Assembly (NCBI RefSeq): GCF_004025965.2
Contig: NZ_SAYU02000001.1
Location: 62,001 to 126,000 of the forward strand
Length of the DNA: 64,000 bases
Source: Phycicoccus flavus
GTDB taxonomy: Bacteria; Actinomycetota; Actinomycetes; Actinomycetales; Dermatophilaceae
Direction of reading: 5' to 3'
Translations under genes and position numbers: made by a program
In this document: one piece after another, positions 33,634 to 42,709 of the stretch
Position numbering within the stretch: the first letter of the stretch is position 1
Layout: each line of letters starts with the position of its first letter
The notes under the pieces: generated by a model
The model's database searches: none
What the model was told of the DNA's origin: nothing
The model's input: only the letters and a program-made list of their open reading frames with translations

Positions 33634-34247
33634 CCGGGGCCGTCCGCTCCGGCCGGCGGGGTCACGGGCGGCGGGAGCCTGCGCTGCCGCAGGACGACGA
33701 CGAGGCCGACGCCGGTGCCGAGCACCGCGAGGTAGGCCGGGAAGGCCCAGACGGCGACGTCCCACCGGTCGATGGTCAGGAGGGTGACGTACCCGTTGAC
33801 CGCCCCGAGGACGAAGACCACCGGGTTCTCGGTCCACGGGTGGGTCCAGGCCTTGCGGATCGTCGGCACGCCGGCGACGGCGTCGGCGAGCACGGCGAGG
33901 ACGACGGCGCCCACCGGGTCGTCACGGGTCAGCCACACGCCGAGCGCGAGGACCGACACGAGCCCGCACGCGAGGTCGACGCGGCCCACGCGCCAGTACG
34001 CGGCCGGGTTGACGAACGTCGCGGCGGCGATGACCGCCGGGCCGAGGCCGATGGACAGGGTGAGGACGGCGGGCCACCCGACCCCCTCGTCCAGCTGGGC
34101 GAGGAAGCCGACGAGCGGCGCGGTCGCCCAGAGGATCCAGGTCACCCGGTTCGGCCGGGTCCGGCCGGCGACGGTGAGCCAGGCGTACCGGGTGCTGCCG
34201 ACGAGGCTGAGCAGGGCTCCGAGGAGGACGAACCGCGGGTCGATCAT
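33597..34247 (-). CDS. Multi-pass membrane protein, PQ-loop/SWEET-like topology
   Basis: 216 residues with about seven hydrophobic segments. GSTRYAWLTVAGRTRPNRVTWILWATAPLVGF and GVPTIRKAWTHPWTENPVVF are two similar repeat halves, each with a Pro in a loop, suggesting a PQ-loop-like duplicated three-helix unit. Function unknown. The C-terminal 30 residues are Pro/Gly/Ala-rich and overlap the convergent thiol-enzyme gene. It lies 9 bp upstream of the next minus-strand gene on that strand's far side, but promoter is not clear. Confidence 0.6.
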   Translation of the reverse strand: MIDPRFVLLGALLSLVGSTRYAWLTVAGRTRPNRVTWILWATAPLVGFLAQLDEGVGWPAVLTLSIGLGPAVIAAATFVNPAAYWRVGRVDLACGLVSVLALGVWLTRDDPVGAVVLAVLADAVAGVPTIRKAWTHPWTENPVVFVLGAVNGYVTLLTIDRWDVAVWAFPAYLAVLGTGVGLVVVLRQRRLPPPVTPPAGADGPGQAGGATSTSAP

Positions 34248-34256
34248 CCCCGGCGG

Positions 34257-34601
34257 TCAGGAGCGGGCGCGCTGGCGGCGCACCCACGGCAGCGCCACCG
34301 CGACCACCCCGACCGACAGGGCGCCCGCCCCGCCGAGCAGCCCCCACAGCCCGCCCCACACCAGGAGGACCAGGCCCTCCCAGAACAGCGAGGTGTACTG
34401 CACGTCCGGGGTGTGCCGGCTCGCGAGCCAGGCGGCGCCGATGAAGCCCAGCGACGCGAGCACCATGAGGACGACCGTCACGCCTGCCGACCGGGCGAGG
34501 GTGCGCGCCGGAGGGAGCCCGCCCTCGGGCTCGGCCGCGTCGTCCGTGTCCGCGAAGGACTCGAACAGGTCGGGCTCCTGGCCCTCGGTGCGTCGGCGCA
34601 T
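34257..34601 (-). CDS. Small membrane protein, two to three transmembrane segments
   Basis: 114 residues. An acidic N-terminus (EGQEPDLFESFADTDDAAEPEG) is followed by VVLMVLASLGFIGAAWLASRH and two more hydrophobic stretches, ending in RRQRARS. I do not recognise a family. TATGCT lies 8 bp upstream of the ATG, consistent with a leaderless start. The next minus-strand gene begins 9 bp downstream, so the two may be one transcript. Confidence 0.6.
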   Translation of the reverse strand: MRRRTEGQEPDLFESFADTDDAAEPEGGLPPARTLARSAGVTVVLMVLASLGFIGAAWLASRHTPDVQYTSLFWEGLVLLVWGGLWGLLGGAGALSVGVVAVALPWVRRQRARS

Positions 34602-34802
34602 GGGGCCCGAGCATAGGCGTGACCGCGCCACGACGCACCGAGCGGGCGACGTCCGGCCCGGACCCGTCGCCGGTCCTTGCCGGCTGCGGGAGGTGTCGGG
34701 GCGGACGGCTCCTCTGCCACCAAAGCCCCACCCGTCGGTGGACCGGCCTACGGTGTGCCGCGGACGCCCCCGCGTCCGTTCCCGACGGAGGAGACCAACC
34801 CG

Positions 34803-36530
34803 ATGCGACGATCTCGCACACTCGCGGCGACCGGTGTGGTGGCGCTCGCCACCAGCGCCCTCGCGGCGACGGCTGCCATCGCAGCCCCGACCGCGGTCCC
34901 GGCCGCGTCCGGTCACGGACCGGCGAAGTCCTACGTGGTGCTCGCGGAGAAGGGCACCGACGCCAAGGCCCTGGCCCGGCAGCTCACCCGGGCCGGCGCG
35001 ACCGTGGAGTCGGTCAACTCGGCGATCGGCATGGTCACGGTGCGCTCCACCGTGACCGGCTTCGCGGCGAAGGCCCGCTCCCTGAAGGGTGTCGAGGCCG
35101 CCGCCGACAACAGCGTCGTCGGCAGGGCGCCGAAGGACGTCCCGCAGCAGATGGCGGTCGAGAAGCCCCGCAACGGGGCCGTCGGCGCGGCGTCGGGCCA
35201 GGGCAAGGGCGCCGCGGCGGGCAAGAAGACCAAGATGGACCCGTTCGACGGACTCCTCTGGGGCATGGACCAGATCGACGCCCCCGAGGCCCACCGCATC
35301 ACGATGGGCAGCAAGAAGGTGCGGGTCGGCGTCATGGACACCGGCGTCGACGGCAGCCACCCCGACATCGCGCCGAACTTCGACCGGCGGCTGTCGCGCA
35401 ACTTCACGAACGACGCCGACGACCCGCTGTTCGACGGCACCTGCGACTACGCGGGCTGCGTCGACCCGGCGGACGTCGACGACGACGGCCACGGCACCCA
35501 CGTCGCCGGCACGATCGGCGCCGCGATGAACGGCCTCGGGGTCTCCGGCGTCGCGCCGAAGGTCGACCTCGTCAACGTCCGGGCCGGCCAGGACAGCGGC
35601 TACTTCCTCCTCGGCCCGACCGTCGACGCGCTCACCTACTCCGGTGACGTCGGCCTGGACGTCGTCAACATGTCGTTCTACGTCGACCCGTGGGCCTACA
35701 ACTGCCCCGGCGGCGCGCCCGAGGACACCGCCGAGGAGGCGGCCAACCAGGACGCCATCATCGAGGCGATGAACCGGGCGCTCGCCTACGCCCACGACCG
35801 CGGCGTCACCCTCGTCGCCGCGCTGGGCAACGGGCACGACGACCTGGCGAACCCGCGGACGGACACGAGCAGCCCCGACTACGGGTTCGACGGTCCGCAC
35901 CCGCGCACCATCGACGGTCAGGCCTGTGTCGACCTGCCCGTCGAGGGCCCCGACGTCGTCGGAGTTTCGGCGACCGGCCCGAGCGAGCGCAAGGCGTACT
36001 ACTCCAACTGGACGACCGACCTCACCTCCGGTGAGATCGAGGTCTCCGCTCCCGGTGGCGACTTCTACGACGGCACCCCCCGGGACCCGGCGAACCTCAT
36101 CCTGTCGGCCGCGCCGCTGCACGTCCTCCAGGCGAACGGTGACGTCGACGCCAACGGCGACATCACCCCCGCGGGTGAGGGCTTCGTGAAGAAGGACTGC
36201 AGGACCGAGGACGGCGAGGAGGTCTGCGGGTACTACCAGTACCTCCAGGGTACCTCGATGGCGTCGCCGCACGCCGCCGGCGTCGCGGCCCTCGTCGTCG
36301 CCGCCCACGGCGGGAAGACCGGTCCGGGCGAGTTCGGCCTGGCGCCCGACGTCACGGCGAAGATCCTCATGGACACCGCCCGCGACAAGGCCTGCCCGAA
36401 CGGTGACGGCGGCGTGTACTCGTACGCGGCCCCGATCCCGGCGAGCTACAACGCCACGTGCGTCGGCACCGCCGACTTCAACGGGTTCTACGGCGACGGC
36501 ATCGTCAACGCGCTGAACGCCGTGTCCTGA
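34803..36530 (+). CDS. Secreted S8-family subtilisin-like serine peptidase
   Basis: 575 residues. A Sec signal (MRRSRTLAATGVVALATSAL) is followed by an I9-type propeptide (SYVVLAEKGTDAKALARQL...) and the peptidase domain with Asp179 (GVMDTGVDGSHPD), His230 (DDDGHGTHVAG) and Ser485 (GTSMASPHAAG), a full catalytic triad. Insertions with extra cysteines (TCDYAGCVD, NCPGG, KKDCRTEDGEEVCGYYQ) suggest disulfides. It probably degrades proteins outside the cell. GGAGGAG precedes the ATG and a strong terminator follows. Confidence 0.92.
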   Translation: MRRSRTLAATGVVALATSALAATAAIAAPTAVPAASGHGPAKSYVVLAEKGTDAKALARQLTRAGATVESVNSAIGMVTVRSTVTGFAAKARSLKGVEAAADNSVVGRAPKDVPQQMAVEKPRNGAVGAASGQGKGAAAGKKTKMDPFDGLLWGMDQIDAPEAHRITMGSKKVRVGVMDTGVDGSHPDIAPNFDRRLSRNFTNDADDPLFDGTCDYAGCVDPADVDDDGHGTHVAGTIGAAMNGLGVSGVAPKVDLVNVRAGQDSGYFLLGPTVDALTYSGDVGLDVVNMSFYVDPWAYNCPGGAPEDTAEEAANQDAIIEAMNRALAYAHDRGVTLVAALGNGHDDLANPRTDTSSPDYGFDGPHPRTIDGQACVDLPVEGPDVVGVSATGPSERKAYYSNWTTDLTSGEIEVSAPGGDFYDGTPRDPANLILSAAPLHVLQANGDVDANGDITPAGEGFVKKDCRTEDGEEVCGYYQYLQGTSMASPHAAGVAALVVAAHGGKTGPGEFGLAPDVTAKILMDTARDKACPNGDGGVYSYAAPIPASYNATCVGTADFNGFYGDGIVNALNAVS

Positions 36531-36563
36531 CGTCGGCGCGGGGCCTTCGGGACCCCGAGCGGA

Positions 36564-36606
36564 CGCGGACGCCGCCCGCCCCCACGGGGGTCGGGCGGCG
36601 TCCGCG
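36564..36606 (+). terminator. Strong hairpin terminator after the subtilase
   Basis: Perfect 15-bp arms (CGCGGACGCCGCCCG and its complement) with a 13-base loop, 34 bp after the stop. Several degenerate GGCGTCCG repeats continue to about 36675. Confidence 0.75.
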
Positions 36607-36683
36607 TGCCGGGACCCGGCGTCCGTGTGCCGGAAGCCGGGCGTCCGCGCTTGGGGACCCGGGCGTCCGGCCGCGACGCCCGG

Positions 36684-37043
36684 TCAGGCCGTGAGGGCGT
36701 AGCCGGCGGCGGCCGCGCCGACGCCGAGGACGACGGTCAGCGCGACGATCCGGGTCGGCTCGAGGCGGTCGCCGTCCTCGGTGGCCTGCCAGATCTCCAG
36801 CGCCAGGCTGGAGAAGGTCGTGAAGGCCCCGCAGAACCCGGTGCCGAGGAGCGCGAGCCAGCCCGGGCCGGCCTTGCCGCCGACGAGCAGGCCGAGGACG
36901 AAGGCCCCCGCGACGTTGACGACGAGGGTGCCGGTCGGCACACTGGCGCCGAACCGGTCACGGACCGCCTGCCCCACGAGCATCCGGGCCGGCGCGCCGA
37001 CCGCCGCCCCGAGCGCGACGAGCAGCGCGTGGGTGGCCGTCAC
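36684..37043 (-). CDS. crcB: CrcB/FEX-type fluoride channel subunit (second)
   Basis: 119 residues, four transmembrane helices. GAAVGAPARMLVGQAVRDRF, GTLVVNVAGAFVLGLLVG and GFCGAFTTFSSLALEIWQ are the family's conserved segments, including the N and F residues that line the fluoride path. GTG start overlaps the first crcB stop (GTGA). Paired crcB genes usually encode a heterodimeric, dual-topology channel. No fluoride riboswitch was seen upstream of the operon. Confidence 0.85.
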   Translation of the reverse strand: MTATHALLVALGAAVGAPARMLVGQAVRDRFGASVPTGTLVVNVAGAFVLGLLVGGKAGPGWLALLGTGFCGAFTTFSSLALEIWQATEDGDRLEPTRIVALTVVLGVGAAAAGYALTA

Positions 37044-37468
37044 GGTCCCGGCCGGGCCGTGCGGCCGAGGCGGACCCCCGCGGCGACGGCGAACAGTCCG
37101 GCGACGAACGTGAGCGTGAGGTAGAGGAGGGCGACCTGGACGTGCCGGCCCGCCCCCAGCTCGACCGTCTCGACGGCCAGCGCCGAGAACGTCGTCCAGC
37201 CGCCGAGCACCCCGACCCCGAGGAACGGCCGCACGAGGCGGTGCGCCCCGGGCCGGTCGACGAGGGACGCGACGAGCAGGCCCATCGCGAAGGCGCCGGT
37301 GACGTTGACGAGCAACGTCGCCCAGGGCACCTGGCCGGCGCCGTGCGGCAGGGCGAGCCCCACGCCCCAGCGCCCGAGCGAGCCGGCCGCCCCGCCGAGC
37401 GCGACCGACCCAAGCAGCCCGAGGTCCGGTGCGCGCCCCGGCGCGGGGCCGGGCACCGGAGCCGTCAT
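37040..37468 (-). CDS. crcB: CrcB/FEX-type fluoride channel subunit (first)
   Basis: 142 residues, four transmembrane helices with ALGGAAGSLGRWGV, ATLLVNVTGAFAMGLLV and GVLGGWTTFSALAVETVEL. It exports fluoride when paired with the next gene. The ATG overlaps the aminotransferase stop (ATGA), and the stop overlaps the second crcB start, so the three genes are translationally coupled. The longer Pro-rich N-terminus is unlike its partner. Confidence 0.85.
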   Translation of the reverse strand: MTAPVPGPAPGRAPDLGLLGSVALGGAAGSLGRWGVGLALPHGAGQVPWATLLVNVTGAFAMGLLVASLVDRPGAHRLVRPFLGVGVLGGWTTFSALAVETVELGAGRHVQVALLYLTLTFVAGLFAVAAGVRLGRTARPGP

Positions 37469-38685
37469 CGGGCGCGGATGGTCTCGAGGTACTCGGCGAT
37501 GCGGCCGACGGCCTCGGTGAGCACCTCTTCGTCCGGGAGGGTGACGAGCCGGAAGTGGTCGGGCTCGAACCAGTTGAAGCCGGTGCCGTGGGTGACGAGG
37601 ATCTTCTTCGAGCGCAGCAGGTCGATGACGAAGGCCTCGTCGGACTCGATGGGGTAGACCTCGGGGTCCAGGCGGGGGAAGCAGTAGAGGGCGCCCTCGG
37701 GCTCGACGCAGGTGACGCCCGGGATGTCGGTGAGCAGACGCCAGGCGAGCTTGCTCTGCTCGCGGAACCGGCCGCCGGGGCCGATGAGCTCGTTGACCGA
37801 CTGGTAGCCGCCGAGCGCGGTCTGGATCGCGTGCTGCGCGGGGACGTTGGCGCACATCCGCATGTTGGCGAGCAGCGTGAGGCCCTCGAGGAAGCTCTCG
37901 GCCAGGTGCTTGGGACCGCTGACCATGACCCAGCCGGCGCGGTAGCCGCACACCCGGTAGGCCTTGGAGAGGCCGCTGAAGGTGAGGCACAGCACGTCGT
38001 CGGCGGCGTAGGTCGCGACGTGGTGGTGCACGGCGTCGTCGAAGAGGATCTTCTCGTAGATCTCGTCGGCCATGAGGACGAGGTCGTGGCGCCGGGCGAT
38101 GTCGACGAGGGCGCGCACCGTCTCCTGCGAGTACACCGCGCCGGTGGGGTTGTTCGGGTTGATGACGACGAGGGCCTGGGTGTCCGGGGTGATCTTGGCC
38201 TCGATGTCCTCGAGGTCGGGGTTCCAGCCGTTGGCCTCGTCGCAGCGGTAGTGCACCGGCGTCCCGCCGGACAGGGAGACCGCGCCGGTCCACAGCGGGT
38301 AGTCGGGCGCCGGGACGAGCACCTCGTTGCCGTCGTCGACGAAGGCCTGGAGGACCATCGTGATGAGCTCGGAGACGCCGTTGCCGATGTAGACGTCCTC
38401 GACGCCGGTGTCCCGCAGACCCCGCGACTGGTAGTACTGCGCGATGGCGGTCCGGGCCGAGTAGATGCCGCGCGAGTCGGCGTAGCCCTGGCTGTCGGGC
38501 AGGTTGTGGACCATGTCGGCGACGATGGCGTCGGGGGCCTCGAAGCCGAACGGAGCCGTGTTGCCGATGTTGAGCTTGAGGATCTTGTGACCCTCGGCCT
38601 CCAGGCGCTGGGCCTCGACGAGGATCGGCCCCCGGACGTCGTAGCGAACGTGCTGGAGCTTCTTGCTCTGGACGATCCGGCGCAT
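37465..38685 (-). CDS. alaA: Class I/II aminotransferase, AlaA-like alanine transaminase
   Basis: 406 residues, PLP fold type I. MRRIVQSKKLQHVRYDVRGP is the usual AlaA start; the core has NPNNPTGAVYS, ADEIYEKILFDD and the PLP-lysine region FSGLSKAYRVCGYRAGW. It should make alanine from pyruvate and glutamate in the cytosol. It leads a coupled run with two fluoride channel genes, a linkage with no obvious metabolic reason. Confidence 0.88.
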   Translation of the reverse strand: MRRIVQSKKLQHVRYDVRGPILVEAQRLEAEGHKILKLNIGNTAPFGFEAPDAIVADMVHNLPDSQGYADSRGIYSARTAIAQYYQSRGLRDTGVEDVYIGNGVSELITMVLQAFVDDGNEVLVPAPDYPLWTGAVSLSGGTPVHYRCDEANGWNPDLEDIEAKITPDTQALVVINPNNPTGAVYSQETVRALVDIARRHDLVLMADEIYEKILFDDAVHHHVATYAADDVLCLTFSGLSKAYRVCGYRAGWVMVSGPKHLAESFLEGLTLLANMRMCANVPAQHAIQTALGGYQSVNELIGPGGRFREQSKLAWRLLTDIPGVTCVEPEGALYCFPRLDPEVYPIESDEAFVIDLLRSKKILVTHGTGFNWFEPDHFRLVTLPDEEVLTEAVGRIAEYLETIRAR

Positions 38686-38742
38686 GCCGCCAGTGTCTCA
38701 GCCCACCCCACCCCCCCGTCCTCCCGCCACCCCCCGCCGGGC

Positions 38743-38830
38743 GACATTTCGGGGTGACCCCGAAATGTCACCGAGACCCCCCGTTCGCAAGCCGTGTCTC
38801 AGCGACATTTCGGGGTCACCCCGAAATGTC
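38743..38830. repeat. Two copies of a 27-bp palindrome
   Basis: GACATTTCGGGGT plus its complement form a palindrome at 38743-38769, and a second copy at 38804-38830 whose centre base is complementary, so each is the reverse complement of the other. Centres are 61 bp apart. The ATTTCGGGG sequence is AT-richer than its surroundings. It lies in the 242-bp gap between divergent alaA and the response regulator gene, so it may be an operator pair or a mobile palindromic unit. Confidence 0.8.
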
Positions 38831-38927
38831 ACGGGGGGTTCGCCGGTGTGGAGGTGGGGGTTGCGGGGGGCTTACCGGTGGGCCGGGCCCGGGTGGTTGC
38901 GTGGGTGGGCCGCCCTAGCCTGGGCGG

Positions 38928-39772
<845 letters not shown>

Positions 39773-39776
<4 letters not shown>

Positions 39777-40801
39777 CGCCCGAGACCAGCGCCGTCGCCC
39801 TGTCGGCCGTCGTCACCGCGGGCGCCGGCGGCACCGGCGCGCTCCTCCTCGCCCGCCTGGCCCGCGAGCGGCCGGCCGTCGCCGCCCTCGGCGCCCCGCT
39901 CGTCCTCGTCGGCTCGCTGGCCGCCGGCGTCGCCGTCGCCACCCGCTCGATGCTCATCGCCGAGGACGACTACCGCACACTGCTGTTCGTCCTGCTCGCC
40001 GGAGCGCCGATGGCCGTCGTCGTCGGGCTCCTGCTCGCCCGCCGGGTGTGGCGCCTGGAGCATGAGGCCGCCTCGTCCCGCGCGGCGCGGGCGCGCGACC
40101 GTGAGATCGAGACCTCCCGCCGCGAGACCATCCGCTGGCTCTCGCACGACCTGCGCACCCCGCTGGCCGGGATCCGGGTGCTCGCGGAGTCCCTCGAGGA
40201 CGGCGCCGTCGCCGAGCCCGCCCGGGCGCACTCGAGCATCGTCCGGGAGGTCGACCGCATGGACGGCATGGTCGACGACATCGCCGAGCTGTCGCGCCTC
40301 CAGGGGCCGGCCGAGATGCCGCGCGAGCCGGTGGAGCTCGACGACCTCGTGTCCGACGCGGTCTCCGGGGTCTCGCCGCTGGCGGACGCCGCCGGGGTCC
40401 GCCTCGTCGCCGGGGACCTGGCCGGGGCGACGGTCCTCGGCGAGGCCCGCGCCCTCTCCCGCGCGGTCAGCAACGTGCTGCGCAACGCCGTCCAGCACAC
40501 CCCGTCCGGCGGGAGCGTCACGGTCGGCACCCGGCGCGACGGCGACGTCGTGCGCGTAGAGGTCGCCGACGGGTGCGGTGGCCTCGACGAGGAGTCGCTG
40601 CGGCACGTCTTCGACGCCGGCTGGCGCGGCGACACCTCCCGGCACGAGCGCGGCATGGGCCTCGGCCTGACCATCACCCGCGAGGTCTCGCGCGCGCACG
40701 GCGGCGACGCGACGCTCGCGAACCTGCCGGACGGCGAGGGGTGCGTCGTCACCCTCGCCGTGCCCGACGCGGCGGCCGGACGACCGTCCGCCTCCGGCTG
40801 A
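39773..40801 (+). CDS. Sensor histidine kinase
   Basis: 342 residues. Two N-terminal hydrophobic segments (about 8-25/36-56 and 69-90) anchor it in the membrane with very little outside, then HisKA with His125 (WLSHDLRTPLAGIR), N box (NVLRNAVQHTPSG) and glycine box (GMGLGLTITREV). Partner of the upstream regulator. The small extracellular part suggests sensing within the membrane or inside the cell. The next two genes are redox-folding genes, so the signal may be related to thiol state; inference. Confidence 0.88.
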
Positions 40802-40905
40802 GCGGCGCCCTCCTTACCCGGTCCTCACGGCCGACCCCCGGTGCTGGCCGGGCCGCCCGTCGGTGCGCTGGACTCGGGTCAGCACCCCAGCCCGAGGAGA
40901 CCACG

Positions 40906-41439
40906 ATGTCGATCCGCCGCCCCGCCCCGCCCCGCCCCGTCCGCACCGCCCACGCCGGCGCCCTGGCCGCCGCCGCGGTGGCAGCGCTGCTCGCCGGCTG
41001 CGGCAGCGCGGCCACGGACACCGGGGGCGCGGCCCCCACGCCGGCCGCCCCCTCCCCGTCGGCGCCGGCCGACACCCCGACCGCCGGCGCCTCGCCGGCG
41101 ACGGACGACGCAGGAGCAGACTCCGCGGCCCCCGGCGCGTACGTCACCTACGAGGACTACGAGGCCGACCCCGGGGCCCACGCGGGGACGACGGTCGTCT
41201 ACTTCTTCCACGCGCCGTGGTGCCCGAGCTGCCGCGCGACCGAGGAGGCCGTGCGGACCTCCGGGGTGCCCGCGGGCCTCACCCTCGTCAAGGTCGACTT
41301 CGACTCCGCGACGGCGCTGCGGCAGGAGTACGGCGTGACGACGCAGCACACCTTCGTCCAGGTGGCGCCGGACGGCTCGGGGCTCAAGACCTGGACCGGC
41401 AGCAGCGACGGCGCCGCCATCCTCGCCGAGACCGTCTGA
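40906..41439 (+). CDS. Thioredoxin-fold lipoprotein
   Basis: 177 residues. Lipobox LLAGC with Cys32, then a Pro/Ala-rich spacer to about residue 78 and a thioredoxin domain with Cys106-Pro-Ser-Cys109 (FFHAPWCPSC) and cis-Pro region TTQHTFVQV. It should be anchored on the outer face of the membrane and reduce or oxidise protein thiols. GAGGAGA precedes the ATG. CcdA follows by 13 bp and would supply its electrons. Confidence 0.88.
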   Translation: MSIRRPAPPRPVRTAHAGALAAAAVAALLAGCGSAATDTGGAAPTPAAPSPSAPADTPTAGASPATDDAGADSAAPGAYVTYEDYEADPGAHAGTTVVYFFHAPWCPSCRATEEAVRTSGVPAGLTLVKVDFDSATALRQEYGVTTQHTFVQVAPDGSGLKTWTGSSDGAAILAETV

Positions 41440-41452
41440 CGGAGGGAGCGCC

Positions 41453-42184
41453 GTGCTGCTCGCGCTCGCGGGCGCCCTGGTGGCCGGGGCGCTGACGACG
41501 CTCGCCCCCTGCGCGCTGTCGCTGCTGCCGGTCGTCGTCGGCGGCTCGGTGGCCGGCGGGCCGGGGCGCCCGGTGGCAAGGCGGGCGGCGCTCGTCGCGA
41601 TCTCGCTCGGCGCGTCGGTGTTCGTCTTCACGCTCGTGCTGCGCGCCAGCACCGCGCTCATCGGCGTCCCACCCAGTGTCTGGCAGTGGCTGAGCGGCGG
41701 GCTGCTCGTCGCCCTCGGCGTCACCCAGGCGCTGCCCGAGGTCTGGGACCGGATCACCGTCGCGACGGGCCTCTCCGGGGGCAGCGCGCGGGGGCTCGCC
41801 GCCGCCCACCGGCGCGAGGGCGCGGTGGGCGCCGTGCTCACCGGTGCGGCGCTGGGGCCGGTGTTCACCTCGTGCAGCCCGCTCTACGGGTACGTCGTCG
41901 TCACCGTCCTGCCGGCCGAGCCCGTCCGCGGGCTGGCCCTGCTCACGACGTACGTCGTCGGGCTCGTCACCGTGCTGCTGGCCGTCGGGCTCGGCGGGCA
42001 GCGGGTCGTGCGGCGGATGCGCTGGGCGGCCGACCCGCACTCGCCGCTGCGCCGGGGTCTCGGGGTGCTCTTCGTCGTCCTCGGGGTCCTCGTCGCCACC
42101 GGGCTCATGCAGGACCTCGAGACCTGGGTGCTCGTGCACTCGCCGCTCGCGCCGTGGGAGATCGGCGCCGACCTCGGCCGCTGA
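41453..42184 (+). CDS. ccdA: CcdA/DsbD-type electron transfer membrane protein
   Basis: 243 residues, about six transmembrane helices. Redox cysteines are Cys20 (TLAPCALSLLPVV) and Cys141 (FTSCSPLYGYVV), the usual pair that moves reducing power from cytosolic thioredoxin across the membrane. The GTG start has GGAGG upstream. With the preceding lipoprotein it forms a thiol-relay pair; no cytochrome c gene is nearby, so protein-disulfide reduction is as likely as cytochrome maturation. Confidence 0.85.
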   Translation: MLLALAGALVAGALTTLAPCALSLLPVVVGGSVAGGPGRPVARRAALVAISLGASVFVFTLVLRASTALIGVPPSVWQWLSGGLLVALGVTQALPEVWDRITVATGLSGGSARGLAAAHRREGAVGAVLTGAALGPVFTSCSPLYGYVVVTVLPAEPVRGLALLTTYVVGLVTVLLAVGLGGQRVVRRMRWAADPHSPLRRGLGVLFVVLGVLVATGLMQDLETWVLVHSPLAPWEIGADLGR

Positions 42185-42234
42185 GCCCGGCGGCGTCCGC
42201 GCCGCTGTCGCTGAGCCGGCGGCGTCCGCGCCGC
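42181..42234. repeat. Imperfect direct repeat of about 24 bp
   Basis: CTGAGCC(C)GGCGGCGTCCGC and the following GCCGC occur at 42181-42205 and again at 42211-42234, period 30 bp, in the gap after ccdA, followed by a (CCG)n run. One base differs in the C run. Probably slippage. Confidence 0.65.
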
Positions 42235-42270
42235 CGCCGCCGCGCCTCGCGGTCCGGCAGACTCGGCGTC

Positions 42271-42609
42271 GTGGACGACGTCGTCGTGGAGCGGGTGCTG
42301 CGGGCCGTGGAGCAGGTGCCGCGCGGGCGCGTCGTGTCCTACGGCGACCTCGCGTCCCTCGTCGGCTGCGGGCCGCGCTACGTCGGCTCGATCATGAAGG
42401 CCTACGGCGGGAACGTCACGTGGTGGCGGGTGACGAACGCCGCGGGCGACCTGCCGGAACCGCTGCGCGAGCCGGCCCGCGAGCGGTGGGCGCAGGAGGG
42501 CATCCTGCCCAAGTCGAACGGCCTCGGCTGCCGCATCGCCGACTACCGGGCCGACCTCACCGCCCTCGCGGCGGCGTACGAGCAGGCCGTCGCCGACCTC
42601 CCGGGCTGA
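42271..42609 (+). CDS. Alkyltransferase-like protein (ATL), MGMT fold without the catalytic cysteine
   Basis: 112 residues. The MGMT DNA-binding domain is clear: VPRGRVVSYGDLASLVGCGPRYVGSIM, then NVTWWRVTNAAGDLP. The PCHR active-site cysteine of MGMT is replaced by Trp52, as in Atl1-type proteins, which bind O6-alkylguanine and pass it to nucleotide excision repair. GTG start at 42271. No other repair gene is nearby. Confidence 0.85.
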   Translation: MDDVVVERVLRAVEQVPRGRVVSYGDLASLVGCGPRYVGSIMKAYGGNVTWWRVTNAAGDLPEPLREPARERWAQEGILPKSNGLGCRIADYRADLTALAAAYEQAVADLPG

Positions 42610-42709
42610 CCGCGGAGTCGGCGGCCGCCGGCGGCTGAGCCCTCGACGCCGGACGTCACGATCCCGCATCGGCGTGCGGCTCCGACCAGCACGTTTGTGA
42701 CACTGGGGT

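Noticed and set aside
37469-38742. Fluoride riboswitch upstream of the crcB genes
   Set aside because: The crcB genes are fused by overlap to alaA and I found no fluoride-aptamer-like leader before alaA.
38743-38830. CRISPR array
   Set aside because: Only two palindromic units with a single 34-bp spacer-sized gap, no further repeats and no cas genes.
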